Assembly: GCF_038002225.1 (NCBI RefSeq)
Contig: NZ_JBBOCA010000001.1
Location: forward strand, 2,790,001 to 2,854,000
Reading direction: 5' to 3'
DNA length: 64,000 bases
Source: Paenibacillus sp. FSL R7-0204
Lineage (GTDB): Bacteria > Bacillota > Bacilli > Paenibacillales > Paenibacillaceae
Below are positions 33,073 to 41,422 of the stretch, piece after piece (positions within the stretch are counted from its first letter, which is position 1; each line of letters starts with the position of its first letter). The notes under the pieces were generated by a model that had not been told where the DNA came from, ran no database searches, and saw only the letters and a program-made list of their open reading frames with translations. A program made the translations under genes and the position numbers.

Positions 33073-34900
33073 GCCGTTCCGCTATCCGAAGCTGGATGTA
33101 GGCCACGGCGAAGCCAAGGTCTTCGGGGCGATGGGCAGCCGGAAGCCGAAGGCGAAGGCCAAGAACTGGTCTGGCACATTAGGACGCATATGGACTTATC
33201 TCGCTGAACGCCGGACAAAGCTGATACTGGTGCTGTTCATGGTTCTGCTAAGCTCAGCCTTGTCGCTCCTTGGACCCTACCTGATCAGCCGGGCAGTGGA
33301 CGATTATCTGGGCGGGGAGGGCGGCAGAACGTGGGGCGTCTTCCTGCTGGTGCTGGCGCTCGTCTACCTGCTGAATTCCCTGGTCTCCTGGCTGCAAAAT
33401 GTATGGATGATCGAAGTGGCCCAGGAGACGGTCTACCGGATGCGGACGGATCTGTTCTCACACCTGCACCGCCTGCCGATCTCCTTCTTCAACCGCAGGC
33501 AGCAGGGGGAGATTATGAGCCGTCTGACCAATGATATCGAGAATATCAGCTCGACGCTGAACAGCTCGGCGATTCAGATCTTTTCCAGTATTCTGACGCT
33601 GGTGGGCACGGTTGGCGTGATGCTGTGGCTCAGCCCGCTGCTGACGCTGCTGACCTTCATTGTAGTGCCGCTGATGATGCTGGGCATGCGCTGGATTACC
33701 CGGCGGACCGGACCGCTGTTCAAGGAGCGGCAGCGGAATATGGGTGAGCTGAACGGGTTCATCGAAGAGACCTTGTCCGGGCAGCGGATTATCAAAGCCT
33801 TCTCCCAGGAGGAGCGGGTGATTACCGGCTTCAGAGAGCGCAATAGACGGATTATGCTGTCGGGGTATTGGGCACAATCGATCTCGGGCTTCATTCCCAA
33901 GCTGATGAATGGTCTGAACAATCTGAGCTTTGCCATCGTGGCCGGAGTCGGGGGGCTGCTTGCGATCCGAGGACTGGTAACGGTGGGGATTATTATCGCT
34001 TTTGCCGAATATGCCCGCCAGTTCACCCGGCCGCTGAATGATCTGGCGAACCAGTGGAATACCTTGCTGTCGGCTATTGCCGGGGCGGAGCGCGTCTTCG
34101 AGGTGTTGGATGAGGAGACGGAGGCCCGGGATGAAGGCGAGGCGGTGAAGCTGGAACATGTGGAGGGAGCCGTAAAGTTCACGGATGTGTCCTTCTCTTA
34201 TGAAGGTGGCGCTGATACGCTCCAGGGAATTACGTTCGAGGCGAAGCCCGGGGAGATGATTGCGTTGGTTGGACCTACCGGTGCCGGCAAAACAACGCTA
34301 ATCGGCCTGCTGTCCCGCTTCTACGACCCAAGTCGTGGCAGTATTACGCTGGACGGGCGGGAGCTGTCAACGGTCACCCGTGAGAGTCTGCGCAGCCATA
34401 TGGCCTTCGTCCTCCAGGACTCCTTCCTGTTCAAAGGCACGATCCGCGATAATATCCGCTACGGCCGGCTGGGTGCAACCGATGAAGAGGTGGAGGAGGC
34501 CGCGAAGCTGGCCAATGCCCATGCCTTCATCATGAGACTTCAGGACGGCTACGACCGGATGCTGTCTGTGGACGGCAGCGGCATCAGCCAGGGACAGAAG
34601 CAACTCTTGGCTATTGCCCGGGCAATTCTGGCGAATCCGTCCATGCTGGTGCTGGATGAGGCGACGAGCAGCATCGATACGGTGACCGAGATTAAGATTC
34701 AGGAAGGGCTCCAGGCACTGATGAGCGGCCGGACCAGCTTCGTGATCGCCCACCGGCTGGGCACGATCCGCGCGGCCGACCGCATCCTGGTGCTTGAGGC
34801 CGGACGCCTGATCCAGCAGGGCTCGCATGAGGAGCTGCTCCGGCAGGGCGGCCTCTACAGCGAGCTGGTGCGGGGCAGTAAGGAAGCGGCTGGGGAGTAA
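33053..34900 (+). CDS. Heterodimeric ABC exporter, catalytic subunit (BmrD/YheH-like)
   Basis: 615 residues, with an N-terminal extension of about 50 residues ahead of the TM domain, as in YheH. NBD: Walker A GPTGAGKTT, Walker B MLVLDEATSSID (catalytic Glu present), H-loop FVIAHRLG (His present), but the signature is ISQGQKQ rather than LSGGQ. Together with the previous protein, one ATP site is complete (Walker A/B of this subunit plus LSGGQ of the partner) and the other is degenerate. In B. subtilis such pairs respond to ribosome-targeting drugs. A leader/attenuator was not found here. Confidence 0.92.
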   Translation: MFKALIEPFRYPKLDVGHGEAKVFGAMGSRKPKAKAKNWSGTLGRIWTYLAERRTKLILVLFMVLLSSALSLLGPYLISRAVDDYLGGEGGRTWGVFLLVLALVYLLNSLVSWLQNVWMIEVAQETVYRMRTDLFSHLHRLPISFFNRRQQGEIMSRLTNDIENISSTLNSSAIQIFSSILTLVGTVGVMLWLSPLLTLLTFIVVPLMMLGMRWITRRTGPLFKERQRNMGELNGFIEETLSGQRIIKAFSQEERVITGFRERNRRIMLSGYWAQSISGFIPKLMNGLNNLSFAIVAGVGGLLAIRGLVTVGIIIAFAEYARQFTRPLNDLANQWNTLLSAIAGAERVFEVLDEETEARDEGEAVKLEHVEGAVKFTDVSFSYEGGADTLQGITFEAKPGEMIALVGPTGAGKTTLIGLLSRFYDPSRGSITLDGRELSTVTRESLRSHMAFVLQDSFLFKGTIRDNIRYGRLGATDEEVEEAAKLANAHAFIMRLQDGYDRMLSVDGSGISQGQKQLLAIARAILANPSMLVLDEATSSIDTVTEIKIQEGLQALMSGRTSFVIAHRLGTIRAADRILVLEAGRLIQQGSHEELLRQGGLYSELVRGSKEAAGE

Positions 34901-34963
34901 GGATGAGGGATGGTTGGGGCATGAGTGAGGTATAGTGAGGATAAAGCAAGGAAGTGTAACTTT

Positions 34964-35088
34964 GATGCTGGCACTGATGCTGACGCAGGCGCTGGCGCTG
35001 ATGCTGGCGCTGACGCAGGCGCTGATGCTGGCGCTGATGCTGGCGCTGATGCTGGCGCTGATGCTGGCGCTGATGCTGATGCTCACCC
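34964..35088. repeat. Tandem 12-bp repeat, GCTGATGCTGGC-like
   Basis: About ten imperfect copies of GCTGATGCTGGC/GCTGACGCAGGC. Two frames stay open through it, one giving (Ala-Asp-Ala-Gly)n and one giving Leu-Ala-Leu-Met hydrophobic repeats. Such ORFs are expected from a 12-bp period, but a hydrophobic peptide starting near 34935 cannot be fully excluded. Confidence 0.85.
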
Positions 35089-35140
35089 TTGCATTGAAGG
35101 CTGTACGTAGGGGCTACGGCGGTGGAATGGGTAAGGTAAC

Positions 35141-35330
35141 TGTATATTGTGCAATAGATATCTGATTTTTGAGTGGGAAATGGTATTCTACTGTATTTGG
35201 TACATTAGATTTTGCTGATTTGAGCAGAAAAGTGGGATTTGTTCGAATTCTATTGTACGAAGTGCAATAGCTTTTGAATTCTGCTGGAGATTACCCTTTT
35301 CTGTTGTACATTGTGCAATTGCGCTGTTCG
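35141..35330. repeat. 51-bp hairpin repeat array, locus 3
   Basis: TGTATATTGTGCAA (35141), TGTATTTGGTACAT (35192), TGTACGAAGTGCAA (35254) and TGTACATTGTGCAA (35305). Spacings are 51, 62 and 51 bp. The units form TTG.AC/GTGCAA-type hairpins. Confidence 0.7.
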
Positions 35331-35430
35331 TCAGCGCTTACAACTATACCCTCTCATAGGACAACAAGGGGATGCCTCAGCAGCCGGTTCGTTCATGGCT
35401 TGAGGCATCCCCTGTTTCAATGGAATATAA

Positions 35431-35736
35431 TTAGGAGCGGGCTTCGGAGGACGGGGGCTGCTGCGCTTGCTGCTTCTCCCGGAAGCGGGGGCCTACGTAG
35501 TTCTTTTTGCGGTCACGGGTCAGAATCCAGCCGCCTAGGAAGGTCATGCCCGCCAGGAATAAAAGCAGACCGCCGCCGAAATGCAGCCACGCGAACACCG
35601 GAACGACCGAGTCGTCTCCATGCATCGCGAAATAGTTGAACAGATCATCTTTCATCATCAGGAAGCCCGTCATCGCCAGGAGGCCGGGGATCACCAGAAT
35701 AAGGATGGCAATGAAGCGTGAAATCAGCAGTTTCAT
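35431..35736 (-). CDS. DUF2627 membrane protein (YqzF-like)
   Basis: 101 residues, two TM helices (FIAILILVIPGLLAMTGFLM and FAWLHFGGGLLLFLAGMTFL) and a basic tail (RDRKKNYVGPRFREKQQ). DUF2627 proteins lie beside the bkd genes in many Bacilli, as here. Role unknown. GAGGAGCGAC precedes ATG 35736; an open frame continues to 35805 without a ribosome site. It is divergent from lpdV and shares the 167-bp gap. Confidence 0.82.
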   Translation of the reverse strand: MKLLISRFIAILILVIPGLLAMTGFLMMKDDLFNYFAMHGDDSVVPVFAWLHFGGGLLLFLAGMTFLGGWILTRDRKKNYVGPRFREKQQAQQPPSSEARS

Positions 35737-35827
35737 CACAGTCGCTCCTCTTCGCAGCTCTTTGAATTCACCCATATGATAACGCTTTAACCTGCAAAAG
35801 TCCATGAATACATGACGTTTGTAAGTT

Positions 35828-35855
35828 TTGTATTACTCCCGAAAGAGAGTACAAT
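35828..35855 (+). promoter_or_regulatory. Putative sigma-A promoter of the bkd operon
   Basis: TTGTAT (35828-35833), 16-bp spacer, TACAAT (35850-35855), about 48 bp before lpdV. An overlapping TATAAT (35855-35860) would leave a 21-bp spacer. No -12/-24 sigma-L element as in the B. subtilis bkd promoter was seen. Confidence 0.5.
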
Positions 35856-35903
35856 ATAATAGATTGAACTGAATTCAAGAGGAATGACTGGAGGATACAT
35901 ATC

Positions 35904-37325
35904 ATGACAATGACCTGTGATGTGGCGATACTTGGGGGAGGCACCGGCGGTTATGTGGCAGCGATCCGCGCTGCGCAGCTGGGCAAATCTGTTGTCGTTA
36001 TTGAAATGGACAAGCTGGGCGGAACCTGCCTGCACCGCGGCTGTATTCCCAGCAAATCACTGCTGCGCAGTGCAGAGGTATTGGCTGAAATCAACGAGAG
36101 CGAAAGCTACGGTATAGAGACTACGGGCACAAAGCTGGTGTTCCCCAAAGTGCAGCAGCGCAAGGAAGCGGTAGTGGAGCAGCTTCATCAGGGTGTGCAG
36201 TATCTGATGCGCAAGCATAAGATTCAGGTGCTGAAGGGTAAAGGACGGATCATCGGGCCTTCGATCTTCTCCCCGCGAAGCGGCGCAGTGGCTGTAGAAC
36301 TGGAGAATGGAGAGATGGAGACTGTGGTCTCTACGAATCTCATCATTGCTACCGGCTCGCGTCCGCGTGTTCTGCCGGGCCTGGTGCCCGACGGCAAGGT
36401 GATTCTGAGCAGTGAGGAAGCGTTGACGCTTGAGGAGCTGCCGGCCTCGATTATTATTGTGGGCGGCGGGGTGATCGGAGTGGAGTGGGCATCCATGCTG
36501 GCTGATTTCGGAGTGCAGGTGACTGTCGTCGAGGCAGCCGGGCAGCTGTTGCCGCAGGAGGATGAAGAGGTGGCCCGCGAGCTGCTGCGTCTGCTGAAGA
36601 AACGCGGAGTCCGGGTGCTCACCGGAACAACGGTGGATGCAGAGACCCGCACAGTGTCGGAGACAGGGATTACGATTGAAGCCCGCAAGGGGGAGCAGAG
36701 CCAGACTCTATCGGCTGATAAGCTGCTCGTATCCGTAGGACGCGTGGCGAATATCGAGAATCTCGGACTTGAAAATACAGATATCCGCTTCGATACAGGT
36801 GTCATTGCGGTAAATGCCAATATGCAGACGGGTGAGCCGCATATCTATGCAATCGGCGATTGTATCGGAGGACTGCAGCTGGCCCACGCTGCCAGCCATG
36901 AAGGCATTCGTGCCGTCAACCATCTGGCGGGCGAAGCGCTCCATCCTTATGAGACTCATCTGGTTCCCCGCTGTGTCTATACACGGCCGGAAGTGGCAAG
37001 TGTCGGCTACACGGAGAAGGAAGCGAAGCAGCTCGGCCGTGAGACGGTGACAGGCAAGTTCCCGTTCTCCGCCATCGGCAAAGCCATTGTGTACGGCATG
37101 AAGGACGGCTTCGTGAAGGTGGTAGCGGACGCGAAGAACGGGGATATCCTCGGTGTGCAGATGATCGGCCCGCATGTGACTGATCTGATCGGCGAAGCGG
37201 CGCTGGCGCAGATTCTGGATGCCACACCTTGGGAGGTCGGGGAGGCTGTGCATGCCCACCCGACACTGTCGGAGGTGCTGGGCGAGGCGATGCTGGCGGT
37301 GGATGGAAGAGCAATCGGATTCTAG
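35904..37325 (+). CDS. lpdV: Dihydrolipoamide dehydrogenase (E3) of the branched-chain complex
   Basis: 473 residues. FAD-binding AILGGGTGGYVAAIRAAQ, redox-active disulphide GGTCLHRGCIPSK (Cys pair), NAD-binding IIVGGGVIGVEWASML, and C-terminal His-Glu pair in HAHPTLSEVL. E3 reoxidises the dihydrolipoyl arm of E2 and makes NADH. The next genes are E1 alpha, E1 beta and E2 of the 2-oxoisovalerate dehydrogenase complex, so this is the dedicated E3. GGAGG precedes ATG 35904. A 294-bp gap separates it from E1 alpha. Confidence 0.95.
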   Translation: MTMTCDVAILGGGTGGYVAAIRAAQLGKSVVVIEMDKLGGTCLHRGCIPSKSLLRSAEVLAEINESESYGIETTGTKLVFPKVQQRKEAVVEQLHQGVQYLMRKHKIQVLKGKGRIIGPSIFSPRSGAVAVELENGEMETVVSTNLIIATGSRPRVLPGLVPDGKVILSSEEALTLEELPASIIIVGGGVIGVEWASMLADFGVQVTVVEAAGQLLPQEDEEVARELLRLLKKRGVRVLTGTTVDAETRTVSETGITIEARKGEQSQTLSADKLLVSVGRVANIENLGLENTDIRFDTGVIAVNANMQTGEPHIYAIGDCIGGLQLAHAASHEGIRAVNHLAGEALHPYETHLVPRCVYTRPEVASVGYTEKEAKQLGRETVTGKFPFSAIGKAIVYGMKDGFVKVVADAKNGDILGVQMIGPHVTDLIGEAALAQILDATPWEVGEAVHAHPTLSEVLGEAMLAVDGRAIGF

Positions 37326-37619
37326 CGTGAGTTAAAGAGCTTAACAAGAAGGCCGGAGGGAGCGGAAGGCGTGTACTGCGCCAATATCGCTCCAAACCGG
37401 CTATATTTGTTCGGTTTCAGAGTTCCCGCTTGGCGGAGGGATTTTGACTTTTCTTTTTGCCGGGAAAACGATTATAATGAATTTAGTACCTGGTTATAGG
37501 ATCAGGGCATATATACTAATATTAAGGTCAATCCGCCTGGCGGACGCGTCCTGAACCGGTTAGTGATAGCGGGGGCTGGAAGCTGGCGCCGGCAATACTT
37601 TCAAGGAGGTACCTCTTAT
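37326..37619 (+). promoter_or_regulatory. Gap between lpdV and bkdAA with a putative promoter
   Basis: Contains TATAAT at 37473-37478. TTGACT at 37444-37449 is 23 bp upstream, too far for a standard pair, while TTTCTT at 37450-37455 gives 17 bp but matches poorly. The palindrome TCCGCCTGGCGGA lies at about 37531-37543. A separate promoter for bkdAA-bkdAB-bkdB is plausible. Confidence 0.4.
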
Positions 37620-38651
37620 ATGGAATCCCAAGGTACTGTAGACACCGTTAACAGACATAAGCAGCTTGGACTCACAGACGGCCAGGTTATCGATATGTAC
37701 AGATTCATGCAGCTCGGACGGAAGTATGATGAGCGCAGTCTGCTGTTGCAGCGTGCGGGCAAGATCAATTTCCATGTATCCGGCATCGGGCAGGAGGCGG
37801 CTCAGGTCGCGGCGGCATTTGCACTGGACCGGGAGAACGACTATTTCCTTCCTTATTACCGGGACTATGCGTTTGTCCTCTCTGTTGGCATGACCACGCG
37901 CGAGCTGATGCTGTCCGTCTTCGCCAAGGCGGAAGATCCGAACAGCGGCGGCCGGCAGATGCCGGGCCACTTCGGACACAAGCGCCTGCGGATTGTAACG
38001 GGCTCAAGCCCCGTCACGACCCAGGTTCCTCATGCGGCAGGCTTCGCACTGGCGGCGAAGATGCAGAAGAAGAAGTTCGTCTCCTTCGTCACCTTCGGGG
38101 AAGGCTCCAGCAACCAGGGGGATTTCCATGAAGCGTGTAACTTTGCCGGTGTGAATAAGCTGCCGATGATTATTTTTTGCCAGAACAATCAGTATGCGAT
38201 CTCGATTCCTGCTCACAAGCAGCTTGGCGGCAAGGTCAGCGACCGTGCGCTCGGCTACGGCTTCCCCGGCATTCGGGTGGACGGCAATGATCCGCTTGAG
38301 GTGTACCGCGTAGTGAAAGAAGCCCGGGAACGTGCGCTTGCCGGTGAAGGCCCGACCTTGATTGAAGCGATGATGTACCGCTTGTCGCCGCACTCCACTT
38401 CGGATAATGATCTGGCTTACCGGACCCAGGAGGAAGTCGATGAGAACTGGGCAAAAGACGGCATCGCCGCGTTCCGCACCTATCTGACCGGACTCGGTCT
38501 ATGGAGTGACGAGCAGGAGCGTGATCTGGCTGCTGAATATAATCTTGAACTGAAAGAAGCTATAACCTACGCGGAGAATGCGCCGTTCCCGAAACCGGAA
38601 GATACGCTGCTGCATGTCTACGATGAATCCGGCCTGAAGGGAGGCGCTTAA
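37620..38651 (+). CDS. bkdAA: 2-oxoisovalerate dehydrogenase E1 alpha
   Basis: 343 residues. Thiamine-diphosphate subunit that decarboxylates branched-chain 2-oxoacids, feeding isobutyryl-, isovaleryl- and 2-methylbutyryl-CoA to branched fatty-acid synthesis. TPP/Mg motif VTFGEGSSNQGDFHEACNFA to NN, and phosphorylation-loop-like YRLSPHSTSDN. AAGGAGGT precedes ATG 37620; the frame is open back to 37563. It is followed three bases later by E1 beta. Confidence 0.95.
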   Translation: MESQGTVDTVNRHKQLGLTDGQVIDMYRFMQLGRKYDERSLLLQRAGKINFHVSGIGQEAAQVAAAFALDRENDYFLPYYRDYAFVLSVGMTTRELMLSVFAKAEDPNSGGRQMPGHFGHKRLRIVTGSSPVTTQVPHAAGFALAAKMQKKKFVSFVTFGEGSSNQGDFHEACNFAGVNKLPMIIFCQNNQYAISIPAHKQLGGKVSDRALGYGFPGIRVDGNDPLEVYRVVKEARERALAGEGPTLIEAMMYRLSPHSTSDNDLAYRTQEEVDENWAKDGIAAFRTYLTGLGLWSDEQERDLAAEYNLELKEAITYAENAPFPKPEDTLLHVYDESGLKGGA

Positions 38652-38654
38652 GCC

Positions 38655-39641
38655 ATGGCGATGATGGAATATATCGATGCAATCCGGCTGGCGATGAAGG
38701 AAGAGATGGAGCGCGATGAGTCGGTGTTCGTGCTGGGTGAGGATGTCGGCGTGAAGGGCGGTGTCTTCACAACAACCAAAGGCTTGCAGGAGCAGTTCGG
38801 CGTAGAACGGGTGCTGGACACTCCGCTTGCGGAATCTGCTATTGCAGGGGTGGCCATCGGCGCTGCGATGTATGGCATGAAGCCGATTGCCGAGATGCAG
38901 TACTCGGATTTCATGCTGCCCGCAACGAACCAGATTATCAGCGAAGCCGCCAAAATCCGCTACCGCTCCAATAATGACTGGAACTGTCCGGTCGTCATCC
39001 GTGCGCCGATCGGCGGCGGTATCTTCGGCGGGCTGTACCATTCGCAGTGCCCGGAGTCAATTTTCTTCGGGACGCCGGGACTTAAGATCGTAGCCCCATA
39101 TTCAGCTGCAGATGCGAAGGGACTGCTCAAGGCGGCTGTCCGTGATCCTGATCCGGTGCTGTTCTTCGAGAACAAGAAATGCTACAAGCTGATCAAGGGC
39201 GATGTGCCGGAAGGCGATTATACCGTGCCGATTGGTGAAGCGAATCTGCTGCGTGAGGGCAGCGATATTACGGTGATCGGGTATAGCCTGCCGCTGCATT
39301 TTGCGATGCAGGCAGCGGAGGAGCTGGAGAAGGAGCATGGCGTCACTGCACATATCCTGGATCTGCGTACACTCCAGCCGCTGGACCGCGAGGCGATTAT
39401 TGCCGCTGTCCGGCAGACCGGCAAGGTGCTGATTGTCCATGAGGACAACAAGACCGGAGGCATCGGCGCTGAAGTGGCGGCGATCATCGCCGAGCATTGT
39501 CTCTTCGACCTCGATGCCCCAATCTTCCGCCTGTGCGGACCCGATGTCCCGGCGATGCCGATCTCACCGCCGATGGAGAAATTCTTCCTGCTCAGCAAGG
39601 ACAAGGTCAAGGCTGAGATGCTGCGTCTGGCGCAGTACTAA
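38655..39641 (+). CDS. bkdAB: 2-oxoisovalerate dehydrogenase E1 beta
   Basis: 328 residues, closely resembling BkdAB: DESVFVLGEDVGVKGGVFTT, DTPLAESAIAGVAIGAAMYG, ISEAAKIRYRSNNDW and C-terminal GPDVPAMPISPPMEKF. It forms the alpha2-beta2 E1 heterotetramer with the preceding protein. GGGAGGC lies about 12 bp before ATG 38655; ATG 38661 is an alternative. E2 follows only after a 305-bp gap filled by a repeat array, unusual for this operon. Confidence 0.95.
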   Translation: MAMMEYIDAIRLAMKEEMERDESVFVLGEDVGVKGGVFTTTKGLQEQFGVERVLDTPLAESAIAGVAIGAAMYGMKPIAEMQYSDFMLPATNQIISEAAKIRYRSNNDWNCPVVIRAPIGGGIFGGLYHSQCPESIFFGTPGLKIVAPYSAADAKGLLKAAVRDPDPVLFFENKKCYKLIKGDVPEGDYTVPIGEANLLREGSDITVIGYSLPLHFAMQAAEELEKEHGVTAHILDLRTLQPLDREAIIAAVRQTGKVLIVHEDNKTGGIGAEVAAIIAEHCLFDLDAPIFRLCGPDVPAMPISPPMEKFFLLSKDKVKAEMLRLAQY

Positions 39642-39946
39642 GTTCAATAATTCATCCTGCCTGGACACCGCGACCGTGACCCAGGCAAGAATGTTGCAGA
39701 AAGTGCAGCTTGGATATGAAATAGATAGTGGATTGGGAAGAATGCTGCAGGAAAGACAACATTATGTCCGCTCAGCCGCCCGAATGAAGAGAATTGCTGC
39801 GTTATGTGCAACATTTTTGATTTTGGGCAGATTTTTATGAGCGAATGTTGTATAAAGTGCAGGATTTGATGGCTGACTTTCGAAGCCAGTTTTGTACGAA
39901 GCAAATTTAAGAAGTCCACGCTTACAAACCATTAAGGAGTGACATT
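39642..39946. repeat. 51-bp hairpin repeat array, locus 4, inside the bkd operon
   Basis: Units begin at 39691 (ATGTTGCAGAAAGTGCAGC), 39742 (ATGCTGCAGGAAAGACAACA), 39793 (ATTGCTGCGTTATGTGCAAC) and 39845 (ATGTTGTATAAAGTGCAG): spacings 51, 51 and 52. Each has a TTGCA/TGCAA-type inverted pair. The array fills most of the gap between bkdAB and bkdB. No gene is present; the open frames across it are period artefacts. Confidence 0.75.
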
Positions 39947-41362
39947 ATGTCTGACAATACAACGCTGACGGATGTAATTATGCCGCAGCTGGCTGAATCG
40001 CTGGTCTCGGCGACCATCGGGAAATGGCTGAAGCAGCCGGGCGATCCGATAGAGCAATATGAGCCGATCTGCGAGCTGATCACGGATAAGGTGAATGCGG
40101 AGCTGCCTGCAACGGTAGACGGCACCATGGCCGAGCTGCTGGCCGAAGTTGGTCAGACGGTCAGCGTCGGCGAGATCATCGCCCGCATCGCAGTGACTGG
40201 CTCCGCTGCGCCAGCCGCTGCAGCCCCGTCACCGGCAGCTTCCGGTGACGCCCCAGCCCCAGCGGCTGCCCCGCAGGCGGCCCACGCCGCCGCGCGGCCG
40301 CCCGTGCCCGCTGCGGCTTATGACGCCGCAGCTCCAATGCGCGCCCGTTACTCTCCGGCTGTGCAGTCGCTGGCCGCCGAGCACGGCATCAACCTGGCGG
40401 CCGTGCCGGGCACCGGCCTGGGCGGACGTATCACACGCAAGGATGTGCTCACGTTCCTGGAGAACGGCGCCTCCGTTCAGCCGCCGACACCCGCGGCAGC
40501 CCCTGCTGCTGCGCCTGTACCTGACGCCGCCCCTGCACAGGCTGCGCAGCAGCCTGTGTTCCAGCCGGTTCAGGATGAATTTCAGCCGGTGCGCAATTCC
40601 GGCCTGCACCTCAGCGAATCGCCGAAGATTCCGACGATTGAGATTGAAGGCGGACGGGGCAGCAGCTCGGAATATCTGATCGATGTTACGCCGATCCGTA
40701 ATACGATTGCTACCAGAATGCGCCAGAGCGTCTCGGAGATCCCGCATGCCTGGACGATGATCGAGGTCGATGTGACCAATCTGGTGGTGTTGCGCAACAA
40801 GCTGAAGGATGAGTTCAAGCGCAAAGAGGGCATTAACCTGACCTATCTCGCTTTTCTGATGAAGGCGGTGGTCAGTGCAATCAAGGATTACCCGATCATG
40901 AACTCGGTCTGGGCCGTTGACAAAATCATCGTCAAACGCGACATCAACATCTCGCTGGCCGTAGGCACAGAGGATTCCGTAATGATACCGGTCATCAAGA
41001 AGGCCGATCAGAAAAATGTTGCCGGGCTGGCCCGCGAGATCGAGGAATTAGCGCTGAAGACACGCGAAGGCAAGCTGCGGCTGGACGATATGCAGGGCGG
41101 TACGTTCACGGTGAATAATACCGGCTCGTTCGGCTCGATTCTGTCCTACCCGATTATTAACTATCCGCAGGCGGCGATTATAACCTTTGAATCTATCGTC
41201 AAAAAGCCTGTCGTCATCAATGATATGATTGCCGTACGTTCGATGGCGAATATCTGTCTGTCGCTGGATCACCGGATTCTGGACGGAGTCATCAGCGGAC
41301 GGTTCCTGCAGCGCGTGAAGGATAATGTGGAAGGCTACACCCCGGAGACGAAGCTCTACTAA
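39947..41362 (+). CDS. bkdB: Branched-chain 2-oxoacid dehydrogenase E2 (lipoyl acyltransferase)
   Basis: 471 residues. Lipoyl domain 1-85 with the modified Lys in ELITDKVNAELP; an Ala/Pro-rich flexible linker; E3/E1-binding domain (RYSPAVQSLAAEHGINLAAV, GLGGRITRKDVL); a second Ala/Pro linker; and the catalytic CAT domain with SLDHRILDG (His and Asp). It transfers the acyl group to CoA. AAGGAG precedes ATG 39947. lipB follows 60 bp downstream. Confidence 0.95.
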   Translation: MSDNTTLTDVIMPQLAESLVSATIGKWLKQPGDPIEQYEPICELITDKVNAELPATVDGTMAELLAEVGQTVSVGEIIARIAVTGSAAPAAAAPSPAASGDAPAPAAAPQAAHAAARPPVPAAAYDAAAPMRARYSPAVQSLAAEHGINLAAVPGTGLGGRITRKDVLTFLENGASVQPPTPAAAPAAAPVPDAAPAQAAQQPVFQPVQDEFQPVRNSGLHLSESPKIPTIEIEGGRGSSSEYLIDVTPIRNTIATRMRQSVSEIPHAWTMIEVDVTNLVVLRNKLKDEFKRKEGINLTYLAFLMKAVVSAIKDYPIMNSVWAVDKIIVKRDINISLAVGTEDSVMIPVIKKADQKNVAGLAREIEELALKTREGKLRLDDMQGGTFTVNNTGSFGSILSYPIINYPQAAIITFESIVKKPVVINDMIAVRSMANICLSLDHRILDGVISGRFLQRVKDNVEGYTPETKLY

Positions 41363-41422
41363 GTAAGGCGGCTGCGGACCCCTGGGACAGGGAGAATGAG
41401 AAGCAAAGGGGAACTTACGATC

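Larger units (their letters stand above)
34901..35430. other. Intergenic stretch with two repeat arrays
   Basis: 530 bp without a convincing gene. A 12-bp microsatellite (34964-35088) creates low-complexity open frames, followed by a 51-bp hairpin array (35141-35330). A long palindrome AGGGGATGCCTCA/TGAGGCATCCCCT at 35367-35413 lies just past the leftward DUF2627 gene and may terminate it. Confidence 0.6.

Noticed and set aside
34367..35086. 239-codon minus ORF across the end of the ABC exporter gene and the microsatellite
   Set aside because: Its Ser/Ile-Ala start is the microsatellite read backwards, and the rest is a shadow of the ABC gene.
39433..39840. 135-codon ORF running from bkdAB into the repeat array
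   Set aside because: It starts inside bkdAB in another frame and continues only because of the 51-bp period.
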